Positions 53,901-62,735 of a DNA stretch of 64,000 nt are shown here, one piece after another. Each line of letters starts with the position of its first letter. The stretch's first letter is position 1. Origin of the DNA: Chrysopilus asiliformis (lineage: Eukaryota; Arthropoda; Insecta; Diptera; Rhagionidae); NCBI GenBank assembly GCA_964034945.1, contig OZ035960.1:101672733-101736732 (forward strand). Reading direction: 5' to 3'. A program made the position numbers and the translations under genes. The notes beneath the pieces are model-generated. The model did not search any database, was not told where the DNA came from, and was given only the letters and a program-made list of their open reading frames with translations.

Positions 53901-54510
53901 TATGGAATGTATGGAATCTATGGAATGTATTGAATGGAATGTATGGAATCTATGGAATGGAATGTATGGAAATTATGGAATGTATGGAATGGAATGTATG
54001 GAATCTGTGGAATGTATGGAATGTATGGAATCTATGGAATGTATGGAATGTATGGAATGTATGGAATGTATGGAATGTATGGAATCTATGGAATGTATGG
54101 AATGGAATGTATGGAATGGAATGTATGGAATGTATGGAATGTATTGAATGGAATGTATGGAATCTATGGAATGTATGGAATGTATGGAATCTATGGAATG
54201 GAATGTATGGAATGGAATGTATGGAATGGAATGTATGGAATGGAATGTATGGAATCTATAGAATGTATGGAATGTATGGAATGGAATGTATGGAATCTAT
54301 CGAATGTATGGAATGTATGGAATCTATGGAATGTATGGAATGGAATGTATGGAATCTATGGAATGTATGGAATGTATGGAATCTATCGAATGTATGGAAT
54401 GTATGGAATGGAATGTATGGAATGTTTGGAATCTATGGAATGTATGGAATGGAATGTATGGAATCTATGGAATGTATGGAATGGAATGTATGGAATCTAT
54501 GGAATATGTG
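50940..54510 (+). repeat. Right-edge type-B satellite block
   Basis: About 3.6 kb of GGAATCTAT, GGAATGTAT and GGAATGGAATGTAT units with almost no 11/12-base units. It ends at GGAATATGTGGAG, directly before a repeat-like terminus. Confidence 0.85.
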
Positions 54511-54513
54511 GAG

Positions 54514-55046
54514 CAGTGGCTCTCAACATTAACACTTTTTTTTTGTCAGGATGCCCTTTTTCGGAATTCAGTGTTATAAAAAATCGGAGACCTCTTCATC
54601 GGCTGTACAAATTTATATGAATATTTGTCACAGGCAAAATCTTTGTAAAAATGGTAGAAACAGAGTAATATTTTAAAAGTAAAATACGCCGCAGGCGATG
54701 TAATATCAATTTGGTTGCCCAGCCATTAAAGTTGAGGTTTCTGCATTTAATAACTTGCACTTCATTAGTGTTTTGTAGATCAATTACTATTTTTTTTTTA
54801 AATGTAACGCAGATCGTGATCCAGCCACCTCCCCCAAGAGAGCGGTTGCGACGACCCACCTGATGGTCGTCTCAAACGCTCTGATGGTCAAAACCAAGGG
54901 TTTTTTTTATAAGGATATATTCAAAATCAAAGATCCACTTGTTCAAAGATTCCAATAGAATTTAATTAACACGCAAGTACAAGTAAGTCTAAATCGTGCA
55001 ACCTTCTCTGACATTGTCAAAAAAAAAAAAGGTTTGGAACCACCTG
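54514..55046. mobile_element. hAT-like non-autonomous element
   Basis: Left end CAGTGGCTCTCAACATTAAC followed by a T run. The right end is an A run followed by GGTTTGGAACCACCTG (complement CAGGTGGTTCCAAACC). The CAGTGG(T/C)TC ends resemble hAT termini. I found no matching 8-bp flanks, so the boundaries or class may be wrong. It abuts the satellite edge exactly. Confidence 0.45.
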
Positions 55047-55456
55047 AAAAAGGCGTTTTTTAGCATTGTATGTAAAACATTTGATTTTTTTTCACAAATT
55101 CTTATTGAATTTTTGTGATGACCCACGCTAGACTTTGGGACTGAAACTCGCTGCTTTCAACACGCTTTTTCAAAAATATAAAGGCAACACATATCGATAA
55201 AAAATCATCGCAATATAATTTTTAATTGTAATTTCAAGTAAAACCCAAAACATCTCGATAACCACCACAAAAAATGGTCAAAATTGGAAATTAAGGACAC
55301 AAGAGAAACCGTAAAAGAAACGGCTTTATCCTAAATCTCGAAGAAGAAGAAAAAAAACGGAAGGTTCATCAATTTTCTGTTTCCATACATTTTTTTTATT
55401 GTGAAAATCGGTCATGCGGACAAAAATATACATTTTGAACCAAAAAAAAAATGTAA
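55047..55456. other. Sequence between the hAT-like element and the 55.46-kb promoter
   Basis: A/T-rich. On the minus strand, downstream of the predicted start at 55462, no ORF of known family is visible. An AATAAA on that strand lies at about 55400. Confidence 0.4.
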
Positions 55457-55458
55457 AG

Positions 55459-55494
55459 GAATGAATCAGAACATAACAAAACCCAAAAATTATA
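55459..55494 (-). promoter_or_regulatory. Predicted minus-strand core promoter without a recognisable gene
   Basis: On the minus strand TATAATT begins at 55494 (-32) and TCATTC (55464-55459) puts A+1 at 55462, the same geometry as the three intact complex genes. An SPS begins 51 bp upstream, as at HES gene 1 (55 bp). Transcription would run left, reaching the satellite after about 950 nt. No DPE match at +28. Confidence 0.5.
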
Positions 55495-55512
55495 CAAAAT
55501 ATCCATTAAGTA

Positions 55513-55662
55513 TGTGGGAACGTGGCAGAGCTTCACTTTCCCACGATTCAGGACCTTTGAAGAAGGATGTTAAGAAAAAGGAATCACTATATTTCTTTAG
55601 CTAACAACAACATTTTGCTGTATCGCATACATTTCTGACTCTTATATAAATCGAACACCTGC
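55513..55662. promoter_or_regulatory. SPS+A Notch/proneural module beside the satellite
   Basis: TGTGGGAA (55513-55520) and TTCCCACG (55538-55545) with a 17-nt spacer; CACCTGC at 55656-55662. Flanking words match the malpha module at 8613-8777 (CTTCACTTTCCCACGATT; TCGAACACCTGCCGTTTTTT; an ACGGTCC...GATTT...GAGAAC stretch beyond the A box), so it appears to be a duplicated malpha-type enhancer. No Bearded ORF is found on either side. Confidence 0.8.
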
Positions 55663-56275
55663 CGTTTTTTATAAACTTCTAAGGCCATATTTAGGATGAA
55701 CGCTTGTAATCATCACGGTCCCTTTTTTTATTTGATTTTTTGAGAACGGTCATCTCGTATGTGCATACGTCAACAAATATAGCATTGGACCATGTGTTTT
55801 GAATATACAGAAACGTTAGGGAATTTGTCTTTTAATAATAGAACTTTAACAGTTTACGTATTGTATGTTTCTTAAAATTAATCTTAAGATATTGAGCATT
55901 GGTTTTTTGGGACATTTTGAATACAATTAAGTGAAGTTGAATTCAATAATTTATGGAAGATATTCCTGGATTGTTGAAAGTGACAGTACAAAGATTACAA
56001 TTTTGGGCGTATCTTTTTGTTTAGTAGTTGATTGTCACGAAACTTGTAAATTAGTTAGTGTGTAACAGAAAAACTGAAAAAAGATATTTTATTTTTGGGA
56101 ATTTTGGGAATATTTGCAGGAAAAGAACAACTTTTTATTGGGTTGGATGGAGGGTTGGGGGACGGAGGGGGTGTAGTTAGTTTTGAGGTTTTTTCGGACG
56201 AATCGAAGACTACACGAAATTTTTTTCACAAAACATATGTAATTCAATCCCCTGTTGTGATACATTTCTTTGTAC
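55663..56275. other. Spacer, no gene seen
   Basis: If the 55.5-kb module once served a plus-strand gene arranged like malpha, its promoter and ORF would be expected here; neither a TATA plus TCATTC pair nor Bearded motifs are found. A G-rich stretch occurs at about 56140-56173. Confidence 0.4.
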
Positions 56276-56456
56276 GGGTTGGTCCATAAAGTACGCCACA
56301 CATTCAAGGGGCTTGAGTTTGCAATGGCGGTACTATTTAAAAATCGTGACAAAAGTGGTGGGTGGTCGGAAGAGGGGATGGTCGGGCGAGTGGCGATGGA
56401 GGGGGGGGGGTTCGAAATGAAGAAAATTAGCATGACGTATTATATAGACAACCCCC
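56276..56456. mobile_element. Small inverted-repeat element (GGTCCATAAAGTACG type)
   Basis: Left end GGGTTGGTCCATAAAGTACG, right end imperfect inverse GACGTATTATATAGACAACC. Inner flanks are G-rich on this strand (ten G at about 56401-56410). Such 'CCATAAAxTACGTxACGC' elements are common in arthropod genomes. Short ORFs crossing it are spurious. Confidence 0.5.
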
Positions 56457-56604
56457 ATTCGCAGAGAAAAAAATAGTAAATCTGCAACTTTTTCTCGAAA
56501 AATATTTGGAAAAATAAAGCATTATTAACTTATAATACATAATTCTGTCAGTTCTAGTAACTAACAATGTTCCTTTAATTTTTTCCTTTATGCTTTTTTT
56601 AAAA

Positions 56605-57133
56605 AAACCAAGGGGATGTACTTCCACCACCAAGATTTTGATTTCCGTCTGTCCGTTCGTCCGTATGTCCGTTCTGTCCGTTCGTCCGTCTGTCCGTTCG
56701 TCCGTCTATCGGTTCGTCCGTCTGTCCGTCTGTCCGTCTGTCCGTTCGTACGTCTGCCTGTGCGTCCGTGATCAGCATTACTTTCGAAAGGATTGGGCTA
56801 GAGACTTGAAATTTTGTACAGTTGCGTTTCTAGTAAACTGCTAGGCTAAGTTCTTGAACGGACAAAATTGGAGCAGTTCTTCCTCCCTCCACCGTATAAT
56901 CGAAACAGTTTTTTTGCGATTTTCTCGAAAACGGTGAGTCATATTGAAAAATTTATAAAGGTAAAATGTGTTTAGAATATTATTTTACATAACCGTTCCG
57001 TACATCAAAATCTCCAATCGGACCACCACTCCTTTCCGCATCTCGTAAACAAATGGATTGTTTTTAAATAAACATTTTGTCTGTCATATAGAGTATTTGA
57101 CGATTATCCCCTAGCAATTATAGATTTTCTTAT
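56605..57133 (+). repeat. Interspersed repeat family Y, copy 3
   Basis: Same block order as 3640-4240: a CCGTCTGTCCGTTCGT tract (56643-56770), TTTCGAAAGGATTGGG, CTCGAAAACGGTGAGTCATA, and the GACGATTATCCCCTAGCAAT end. Confidence 0.8.
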
Positions 57134-58463
57134 GTTTGGTCTAAAGAATAATTCATTTTTCGATCTCCGGAATCGCACTTTAGCCAAAAATATTTGTTAA
57201 CAAAAAACTGATCACATTTCACAGATTTTGGTAGAATTAGTAATATTCTCTTGGCATGTGGATATCCAATTAAAATCGAAAATCCAATTCTAGTTCTATT
57301 CGAAATCTGAGTCAGCTAAGAAGAGAAGGCAAAAAAAAAGACACAATAACCCGTGCCAATCGCGTGTTTAGAGCACGATCAATTTAATTCATGATCGTTT
57401 TTATAGCATCGAAGCTGTATAACATGTTTGAAACTCAACGAAAAAGAAGAAAAACTACGTAAAAGGCTTTAAGAGCAACAATAAAATGTGAAGAAAAAAC
57501 GGATGCCATAATAAGAAAATAACAAGATTGAAGCTATGCTAATCAAGATTAGTTGAAATATAAAATCGCCTCACTTTGGCTTGGCTTGGAATGGGAAAAA
57601 TAAACTGAAAGCTGAAAGACGATCGAATCGCAAAGTCAGCATTCGGCATTGGGTAACTTTTGTTGTATTAAGCTTAGCTTGAATGTAATTTTAAGTATGG
57701 ACATTTTAGTAGGCAACGGAAACAGTGTGACCGAATGTTATTGTAATTTCTTTTTTATAATCGAAAATCGATATTTTATAATCGAAACCACTATCGAGGG
57801 CTCGAAATATTAAAACTTGGTTTTAGAACTCTCAGAACCAAATTTTTTTTTGGGTGAGGGACCAAAATTTCGGGCGGGGGGGAGGAGGGGGGGGGGTTAT
57901 CTGGCTACTGGCCTGGCGTTACAGCTCTCGAAGAGCTTGGGCCTGCTTAATTGAGGTTTCATAACAATTTCTTCCCTGCACCTACAGTTTTACATGGATT
58001 GCAAACCATGCATAAATTACAACATTTGTAAGGTTTTTACGTTGCAACCCATCAACAGCAGAGGCCGTAATAGTAATCTAGACCGATGATGTCATTAGCA
58101 CCAAGCGGCATTGAGTTAAACCGGATTAAATATCCTAGACTGTGACCGCTATAAGTCCGCCGGCTAGAAAGGACTTCTGTGGTGGGTTATTAACAAAAAG
58201 GTGACGAGAGAGACCCAACTTTAGAAACACTGTAGAACATCATCACGCGACCAAAACTTTTGGAGAGAGGCATTGCGGCAGGCCAAAATTGGAAACTAAT
58301 TGTGGAGCTGAAGGATAAAAATTGTGAAAATTGCAGAAACATAAAGAGAACATAAAAAAAACCCCCCACTCTAGAACATTTAAAACCAATCATAATCCAA
58401 ATAGTCACCCAAAATCCGCCTTATTTCTTACCCCTGTATGCTAACTTTTAAACCGTTAGATGC
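57134..58463. other. Spacer with a G-run cluster
   Basis: No gene recognised. At about 57872-57896 several G runs (3, 7, 2 and 10) occur in 25 bases on the plus strand, a possible G-quadruplex. A 72-codon ORF at 58190-58408 lacks any motif. Confidence 0.4.
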
Positions 58464-58471
58464 ATTTTGAT

Positions 58472-59085
58472 TAGGGCTGCCATCATATCTCTTTTAAAGA
58501 GAACCTTATCTCTTTTTTTAACCCCATTCTTTTTCCTCTTTCTTTTTCCTTGCCAGTTCTCTTTAGTTCTCTTTTTTCAGAAAACTCTTGGTTCATACTA
58601 TGCGTAAAAAACCAAACAGATTTTTCCACGAAAATTCCATTATGAATTAAAATTATCACGTTATTTATTGTATAGTAGTACTCTACTCTACAATTTTCTG
58701 TGTGTAGTGCGAAACTGTACATTATAATTGTAACGTAAAGCTATTTATTGTATGCGCCAGCAAGAACAGTTTCTTCTCCCACGATCAGCTGCTGTAAAAA
58801 TCAAAACAAATCAAAATTGTGCGGTTAAGGAAATAGCCGGTTTTGACATTTGATATTGTAGTTTTGACATTTTCAGTTTTTTTTCGTTAGATACGGAAAA
58901 TAACGGGCACGAAAAATTACACTTTTTTGTAATAATTCTGTGCAGTCATTCTAAGTTCTGTAATTTTCACATTCAAAAAAAGTTCTCTTTTAGTTCTCTT
59001 TTTTCATTTGGTCAATTTCCTGTACAATATCTCTTTTTTTAACCCAAAGGTTCTCTTTTCACAAATAGGTTCCATGGCAGCCCTA
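58472..59085. mobile_element. hAT-type MITE with 8-bp target duplication
   Basis: 614 bp with terminal inverted repeats TAGGGCTGCCAT...ATGGCAGCCCTA, directly flanked by ATTTTGAT (58464-58471 and 59086-59093). An 8-bp duplication and T/CAGGG-type ends are hAT hallmarks. Subterminal TCTCTTTTT words occur at both ends. No transposase. Confidence 0.85.
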
Positions 59086-59093
59086 ATTTTGAT

Positions 59094-59798
59094 CAGGTTT
59101 TCATAATTCGGCATTAGGGACAAGTTTTTTGATCATCGAAACCCTTTTGTCCCCTTATCTGTTAATACATCTACTGCTATTTTCTGAACATTTAGAGGGA
59201 TTTTGAAGCAATTTGCACCATTAATAGATAGTTCCTCCAGGAAACCGTCGGCCTATTATTCTCCTTCACCCGTTTCCTTTAACCCCCTTACCTGCTATCG
59301 CCTGAACCGCTTGAAGGATTTTAACATGATTTGCATCTTTAGAGATATTGTCCCTGTAAAGTCATTTTCTTGCTATTGGCTGGATTATTAAAAAGAATTG
59401 TGTAAGTTTTTCCTAAGCAGAAGGGTGCAGCCAGATTAAAAGGGATGTTAATTTAACTTACAAGATGTTGCCGTTAAAATACGTAAAGGTAAAAAAATTG
59501 GATTTCTGGTCACACTGATTCACACTGCTAAGAGGCAAGTCTACTGCGGAGATCAAATCGGGTCGGATCAGATCGCAATTCAACGGACGTTTTCTTTGAA
59601 TTCTCTCTCTCCGTGACGCTGTTTCTTTTATGCCCGTGTGCTATCTACAATCTCTATCAGATTTATCTGTATCTCTAAGGAATACTGCAACAGATCACCA
59701 CAAAAGACAAAAAGTGGGGTAGAGAATGGGAGGTATTATCATAATAAATTGAACGAATTGAGTTGAATGCATTGAATTGCTTTTAGCTGGGATCAGGG
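59094..59798. other. Spacer upstream of the Bearded-like gene
   Basis: No gene recognised; includes a GATC-rich stretch at about 59550-59575. Confidence 0.4.
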
Positions 59799-59856
59799 GC
59801 AGGTGGTCTAACTGAATCGTTCGTGTGGGAATCACACGACAAATCTGTTTCCCACG
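59799..59856. promoter_or_regulatory. SPS+A Notch/proneural module of the Bearded-like gene
   Basis: GCAGGTG (A box, 59799-59805), TGTGGGAA (59824-59831) and TTCCCACG (59849-59856); the Su(H) pair is head-to-head with a 17-nt spacer. The order A, SPS, TATA, start site matches HES gene 2 in mirror image. It ends 45 bp before the predicted start site, the closest in the window. Confidence 0.85.
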
Positions 59857-59865
59857 GTCTAAAAT

Positions 59866-59904
59866 TATATTTAAGAGGATGTTAAACGGGTTTTCGAGTC
59901 ATTC
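59866..59904 (+). promoter_or_regulatory. Core promoter of the Bearded-like gene
   Basis: TATTTAAG starts at 59868 (-33) within TATATTTAAG, and TCATTC (59899-59904) sets A+1 at 59901. No DPE match at +28. Predicted leader before the first ATG is 51 nt. Confidence 0.65.
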
Positions 59905-59951
59905 TTAATTCAGTTGAAAGAGAGTTAGCACGTCACAAAACCGGACGCTGG

Positions 59952-60126
59952 ATGTTGAGTGATTGTTTGGATGATTACGATGAAGAAGCAGGCACGTGCA
60001 GAGAAGTACGATTAAAAAATTTTATATTCAGACTATTTACTTATAAATCCCGGCGCGCGAATCAACGACGGTTGGAATGCAGCGAATGAAGAAAGCATAA
60101 ATGTGAAGCTCTGCAGCTTCCAATAG
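59952..60126 (+). pseudogene. Small Bearded-family-like gene, frame-shifted as assembled
   Basis: The first ATG (59952) opens a 45-codon frame ending at 60087-60089. It has an acidic start (residues 4-12) and then a basic amphipathic stretch, VRLKNFIFRLFTYKSRR, at about 19-35, like the Bearded basic helix. The +1 frame over the same end is open from after a TAA at about 60011-60013 to the TAG at 60124-60126, and contains NAANE, the Neuralized-binding core also found in the malpha-like protein (residues 81-85). Together the two frames would give a protein of about 57 residues like short Brd/Bob/m6 members. One extra base near the CGGCGCGCG tract (about 60051-60059) would explain the break. It could be a sequencing error, a recent pseudogene, or the short frame may be used alone. 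An E(spl)-type GGCACGTGC site lies inside at 59991-59999. No Brd, GY or K box is seen downstream. Promoter and SPS+A are intact. Confidence 0.55.
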
Positions 60127-61155
60127 AATAGGAGTCAAGTCATTATAGCCACAAAAACATACATTATTAGATATTTGTTACTTTTCAATTGATTTTTTAA
60201 TTTGAATTTCGAATTATGTTCAACAGACTTGAGACAGGCAAAGTTTCATTTAAAAGGTGAGCTCGAGATGTAAAGAAGAGAAAATGCAATTGCAATATAA
60301 CTAAAATATTTTTTTAGCAAAACTTTTTTTAGCAAAAGACCAAATCCCTATACGTAAAATTATTATTTTTATTTTTAGGGCACTTTAAAAACATGTTATT
60401 AAAAGAAAATTTATTTATTTATATTATTTTACCATTTTTAGTCGCCGTTTTGTTTTTTTCCTAGGTGTTTTTTCAAAGCTCCTTTATTTAATACGATTGG
60501 TACTTCGTTAGTTTGATTTGGACAAAATGGCGTCTGCCGGGTGCCACTTTTTTTTCTCGTAAATTCATTGTCATCGGAGTTACGTATGTGCGCAAAATTT
60601 AATGGGATAAGTGGAAGTGGGTCATAATTAGGTGACAATCTGACAAACGGCTTTCGCCATTGTCTAGATATTTTTATCTGAATAATTGTTAATATGAATA
60701 TATGAATAAACACCCTTATTATTATTATGATTATAATTAGGTTACAAGATTTGACCCTAACAAACAAACTAATGAACTAGAAAGTTAATTAAATAAAAGC
60801 TTTTAAAAAACGTCTCCTTTCGTTCTTCTGACCATCCTGAGCTGTGCTTCGGCATTAAAGGGTCTTCCCCTAAGCTCTGGCTGAAACTATAAAAAACGTA
60901 AAACCTTTTCTTTAAAAAATATAAAAAAAATAATTTAAAAAAACCAGAAACTATCTTAATAATTTGATAAACTATATCGGAAATTGCAGAAAAATCTAGA
61001 AATCTTTATCAGTATTTTTAAACTCTGAAGTTATTCAATGCATTTTTGATTTTTTTGGAAAATTCTGGGATTTGTTTACATCCAAGTTTTTCAATCATTA
61101 CTAAGCAATTGAATATATAAATAATTTAAATGGAATATAACCCCTCGATTCTACT
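60127..61155. other. Spacer, no gene seen
   Basis: A/T-rich. A 109-codon minus-strand ORF (60438-60767) has a simple-sequence isoleucine run from an ATT microsatellite and no motif. Confidence 0.4.
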
Positions 61156-61502
61156 TTAAAGCTAGAACCTGAATCGTACGTCGATGCGTCCGTCATTCGT
61201 CCGTCCGGTTGACAGTTTTATGCGGTGGCAGTTGGGTACGGCAACGAATCTGGAGTTAACTCATTGTTTTGCACTTCTTCTATTAGTTTATCGTCGAAAC
61301 AATTACTTTCAATTTGTTCCATACTTAAATTGCTTAAATCGTAAACAAACTTTTTTGCGAAATGACATTTCCGTGCGTTGCCGCATGTAAAGGTAGAAAT
61401 TCGACCTACTCTATGCGGACAAACGCATTATGACCGCATCGAACTGTCAACGTGACGGACGCATGGCGGACGCACGGACATGTGTTTCTGGTTCTAGCTT
61501 AA
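61156..61502. mobile_element. TTAA-flanked MITE with GCTAGAACC termini
   Basis: 347 bp. Left TTAAAGCTAGAACC and right GGTTCTAGCTTAA, with imperfect inverted arms continuing through GCGTCCGTC and GTTGACAGTT. TTAA at both ends suggests piggyBac-type insertion. The internal 68-codon ORF is spurious. Confidence 0.65.
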
Positions 61503-61814
61503 ATCTTTTAGTAAGTGTTTTAACCTTTTAGGGCGACTTGAAAGGTATTTAAGAGATTTCGAATTCTACTTAGAAGGCTATATGATTGTCAAAAACAGCT
61601 GATATTTTAACTGATGTGATGAAAATTCGTATAAGATTTTAAGGCCTAAAGGTATTTTACAATTAATTTCAAAAGACATTTCTAACCTAAAAATTATTGA
61701 AAGGTTCAAGGTGATCTGAAGATGGTTTTAGGAGCATTTACAGCAATCAGTAATGGTTCTAGGCAACGATTAAAATGAAAAAATAAAAAGAATCTTGCGA
61801 TAATTAAAAGATAG

Positions 61815-62087
61815 AGCTTGGCCTCAGCTTGGCCCCAGATTGACCAAATAGTGGCGCTTTTAATGCGAAACTAGCCTCTACGAGGCCTGCTCTAAAGTTA
61901 GCATGTCACAAACCGTTGTTTGGAGAAAAAGTAGTAAGTGTTAGAAGACCGCAAAAGATTTCGCCAGCACTTAGTGTTTTTCTCCCAAAAAATAGTTTGT
62001 AACGTGATAACTCTAGGGTAGGTTATCACTCGTAGACGCCTAGTTTCGTACTAAAAGCCCACTGTTTGGCCAAGCTCAGGCCAAGCT
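61815..62087. mobile_element. Fold-back MITE with AGCTTGGCC termini
   Basis: Long imperfect inverted arms: AGCTTGGCCTCAGCTTGGCC at the left and its near-complement at 62065-62087, extending inward through GGCTTTTA/TGCGAAACTAG words for about 60 bp. No clear target duplication. No coding capacity. Confidence 0.65.
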
Positions 62088-62286
62088 AGTTTTATTTTAA
62101 AATTGGTCAATATTTAAGTTTTTCGTTTGATTGAATTTACTGAAATATCTTATGTGAACAATTTTTTCAAATATTTCGAGAACCGTTACAGATATTTTTA
62201 CCCGCGAAGAAAAAATTTCCCTTCCGGGTGTCCACTATATTGTATACCTATATAACTAACGTCCAGTATAGCGAACAGCAGTTTCG

Positions 62287-62338
62287 AATTATTATTACGT
62301 ATTATTATTATATTATTGTATTATTATTATTATTATTA
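62287..62338 (+). repeat. ATT microsatellite
   Basis: Interrupted (ATT)n tract. Confidence 0.8.
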
Positions 62339-62480
62339 GCATCTCTATAGTGAAAGACGAAAAATTTTGTTATTCTATAATTAATAGATAGATATATTTT
62401 TCTCAGAATTTTGCGCTTAAAGATCTTCAATTTTATTTTTCGTCTGATTGAGCCTGTTCACATTGGTTGAAATAGTTCCC

Positions 62481-62593
62481 CTAATTATGACAGAAACTGG
62501 CAACATCAAGGCAAGGTGAGGAAGTGGAACTGCCCTATCAGCAGTCCCACTTCCGCATCTTGCCGTAATGTTGCCAGTTTCTGTCATAATTAG
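62481..62593. repeat. Perfect-armed hairpin (fold-back) element
   Basis: Left arm starts CTAATTATGACAGAAACTGG (62481); the right arm is its inverse, ending at 62593, with about 26 perfectly paired bases and further pairing (GGCAAG, GAAGTGG) towards a short loop. Probably a small transposon. Confidence 0.7.
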
Positions 62594-62677
62594 AGTCCAT
62601 GTTTCGGCTGCACACATTACAATGGGTTTGTCTTATCAATTCTTACTTTAAGTGCGGTTTAGACGTAGCCAGTTACT

Positions 62678-62735
62678 AGCAGCGAGTAGACGTAAATACA
62701 CGCGATAGCAGCGAGTAGACGTAAATACACGCAAT
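62678..62735 (+). repeat. 29-bp tandem duplication
   Basis: Two copies of a unit starting AGCAGCGAGTAGACGTAAAT at 62678 and 62707. Confidence 0.8.

Larger units (their letters stand above)
14891..54510 (+). repeat. Roughly 40-kb GGAATGTAT satellite array
   Basis: A single head-to-tail array with all units in one orientation. The base unit is the 9-mer GGAATGTAT. The commonest arrangement is four units of 9, 11 (plus AT), 9 and 12 (plus GAT) bases, a 41-bp composite. Variant units end in GATAAAATGTAT, GTTTGATGG, GTACGATGG or GCTGG, or read GGAATCTAT. The plus strand is almost free of C. The array contains a 200-N gap, so its true length is unknown. Its many ORFs are by-products of the repeat. 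Complex-type regulatory modules lie on both sides. Confidence 0.98.

Noticed and set aside
14891..54510. CRISPR-like array
   Set aside because: Repeats are contiguous 9-12-mers without spacers, in an animal genome.
14891..54510. Heat-shock factor binding, as for human GGAAT satellite III
   Set aside because: Units contain nGAAn but all in one orientation about 10 bases apart, not the alternating 5-base spacing of a heat-shock element; kept only as an analogy.
52487..54532. A 681-codon plus-strand ORF of GMYGIY/ECMES/WNVWNL repeats
   Set aside because: Type-B units are 9 or 14 bases without plus-strand stops, so long frames arise by chance.
56089..56433. 114-codon minus-strand proline/serine-rich ORF
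   Set aside because: Covers a small inverted-repeat element and G-rich simple sequence.
58784..58796. CTCCCACGATCAGCTG, resembling a Su(H) site next to an E box
   Set aside because: The complement reads CGTGGGAG instead of CGTGGGAA, has no paired site, and is inside a hAT MITE.
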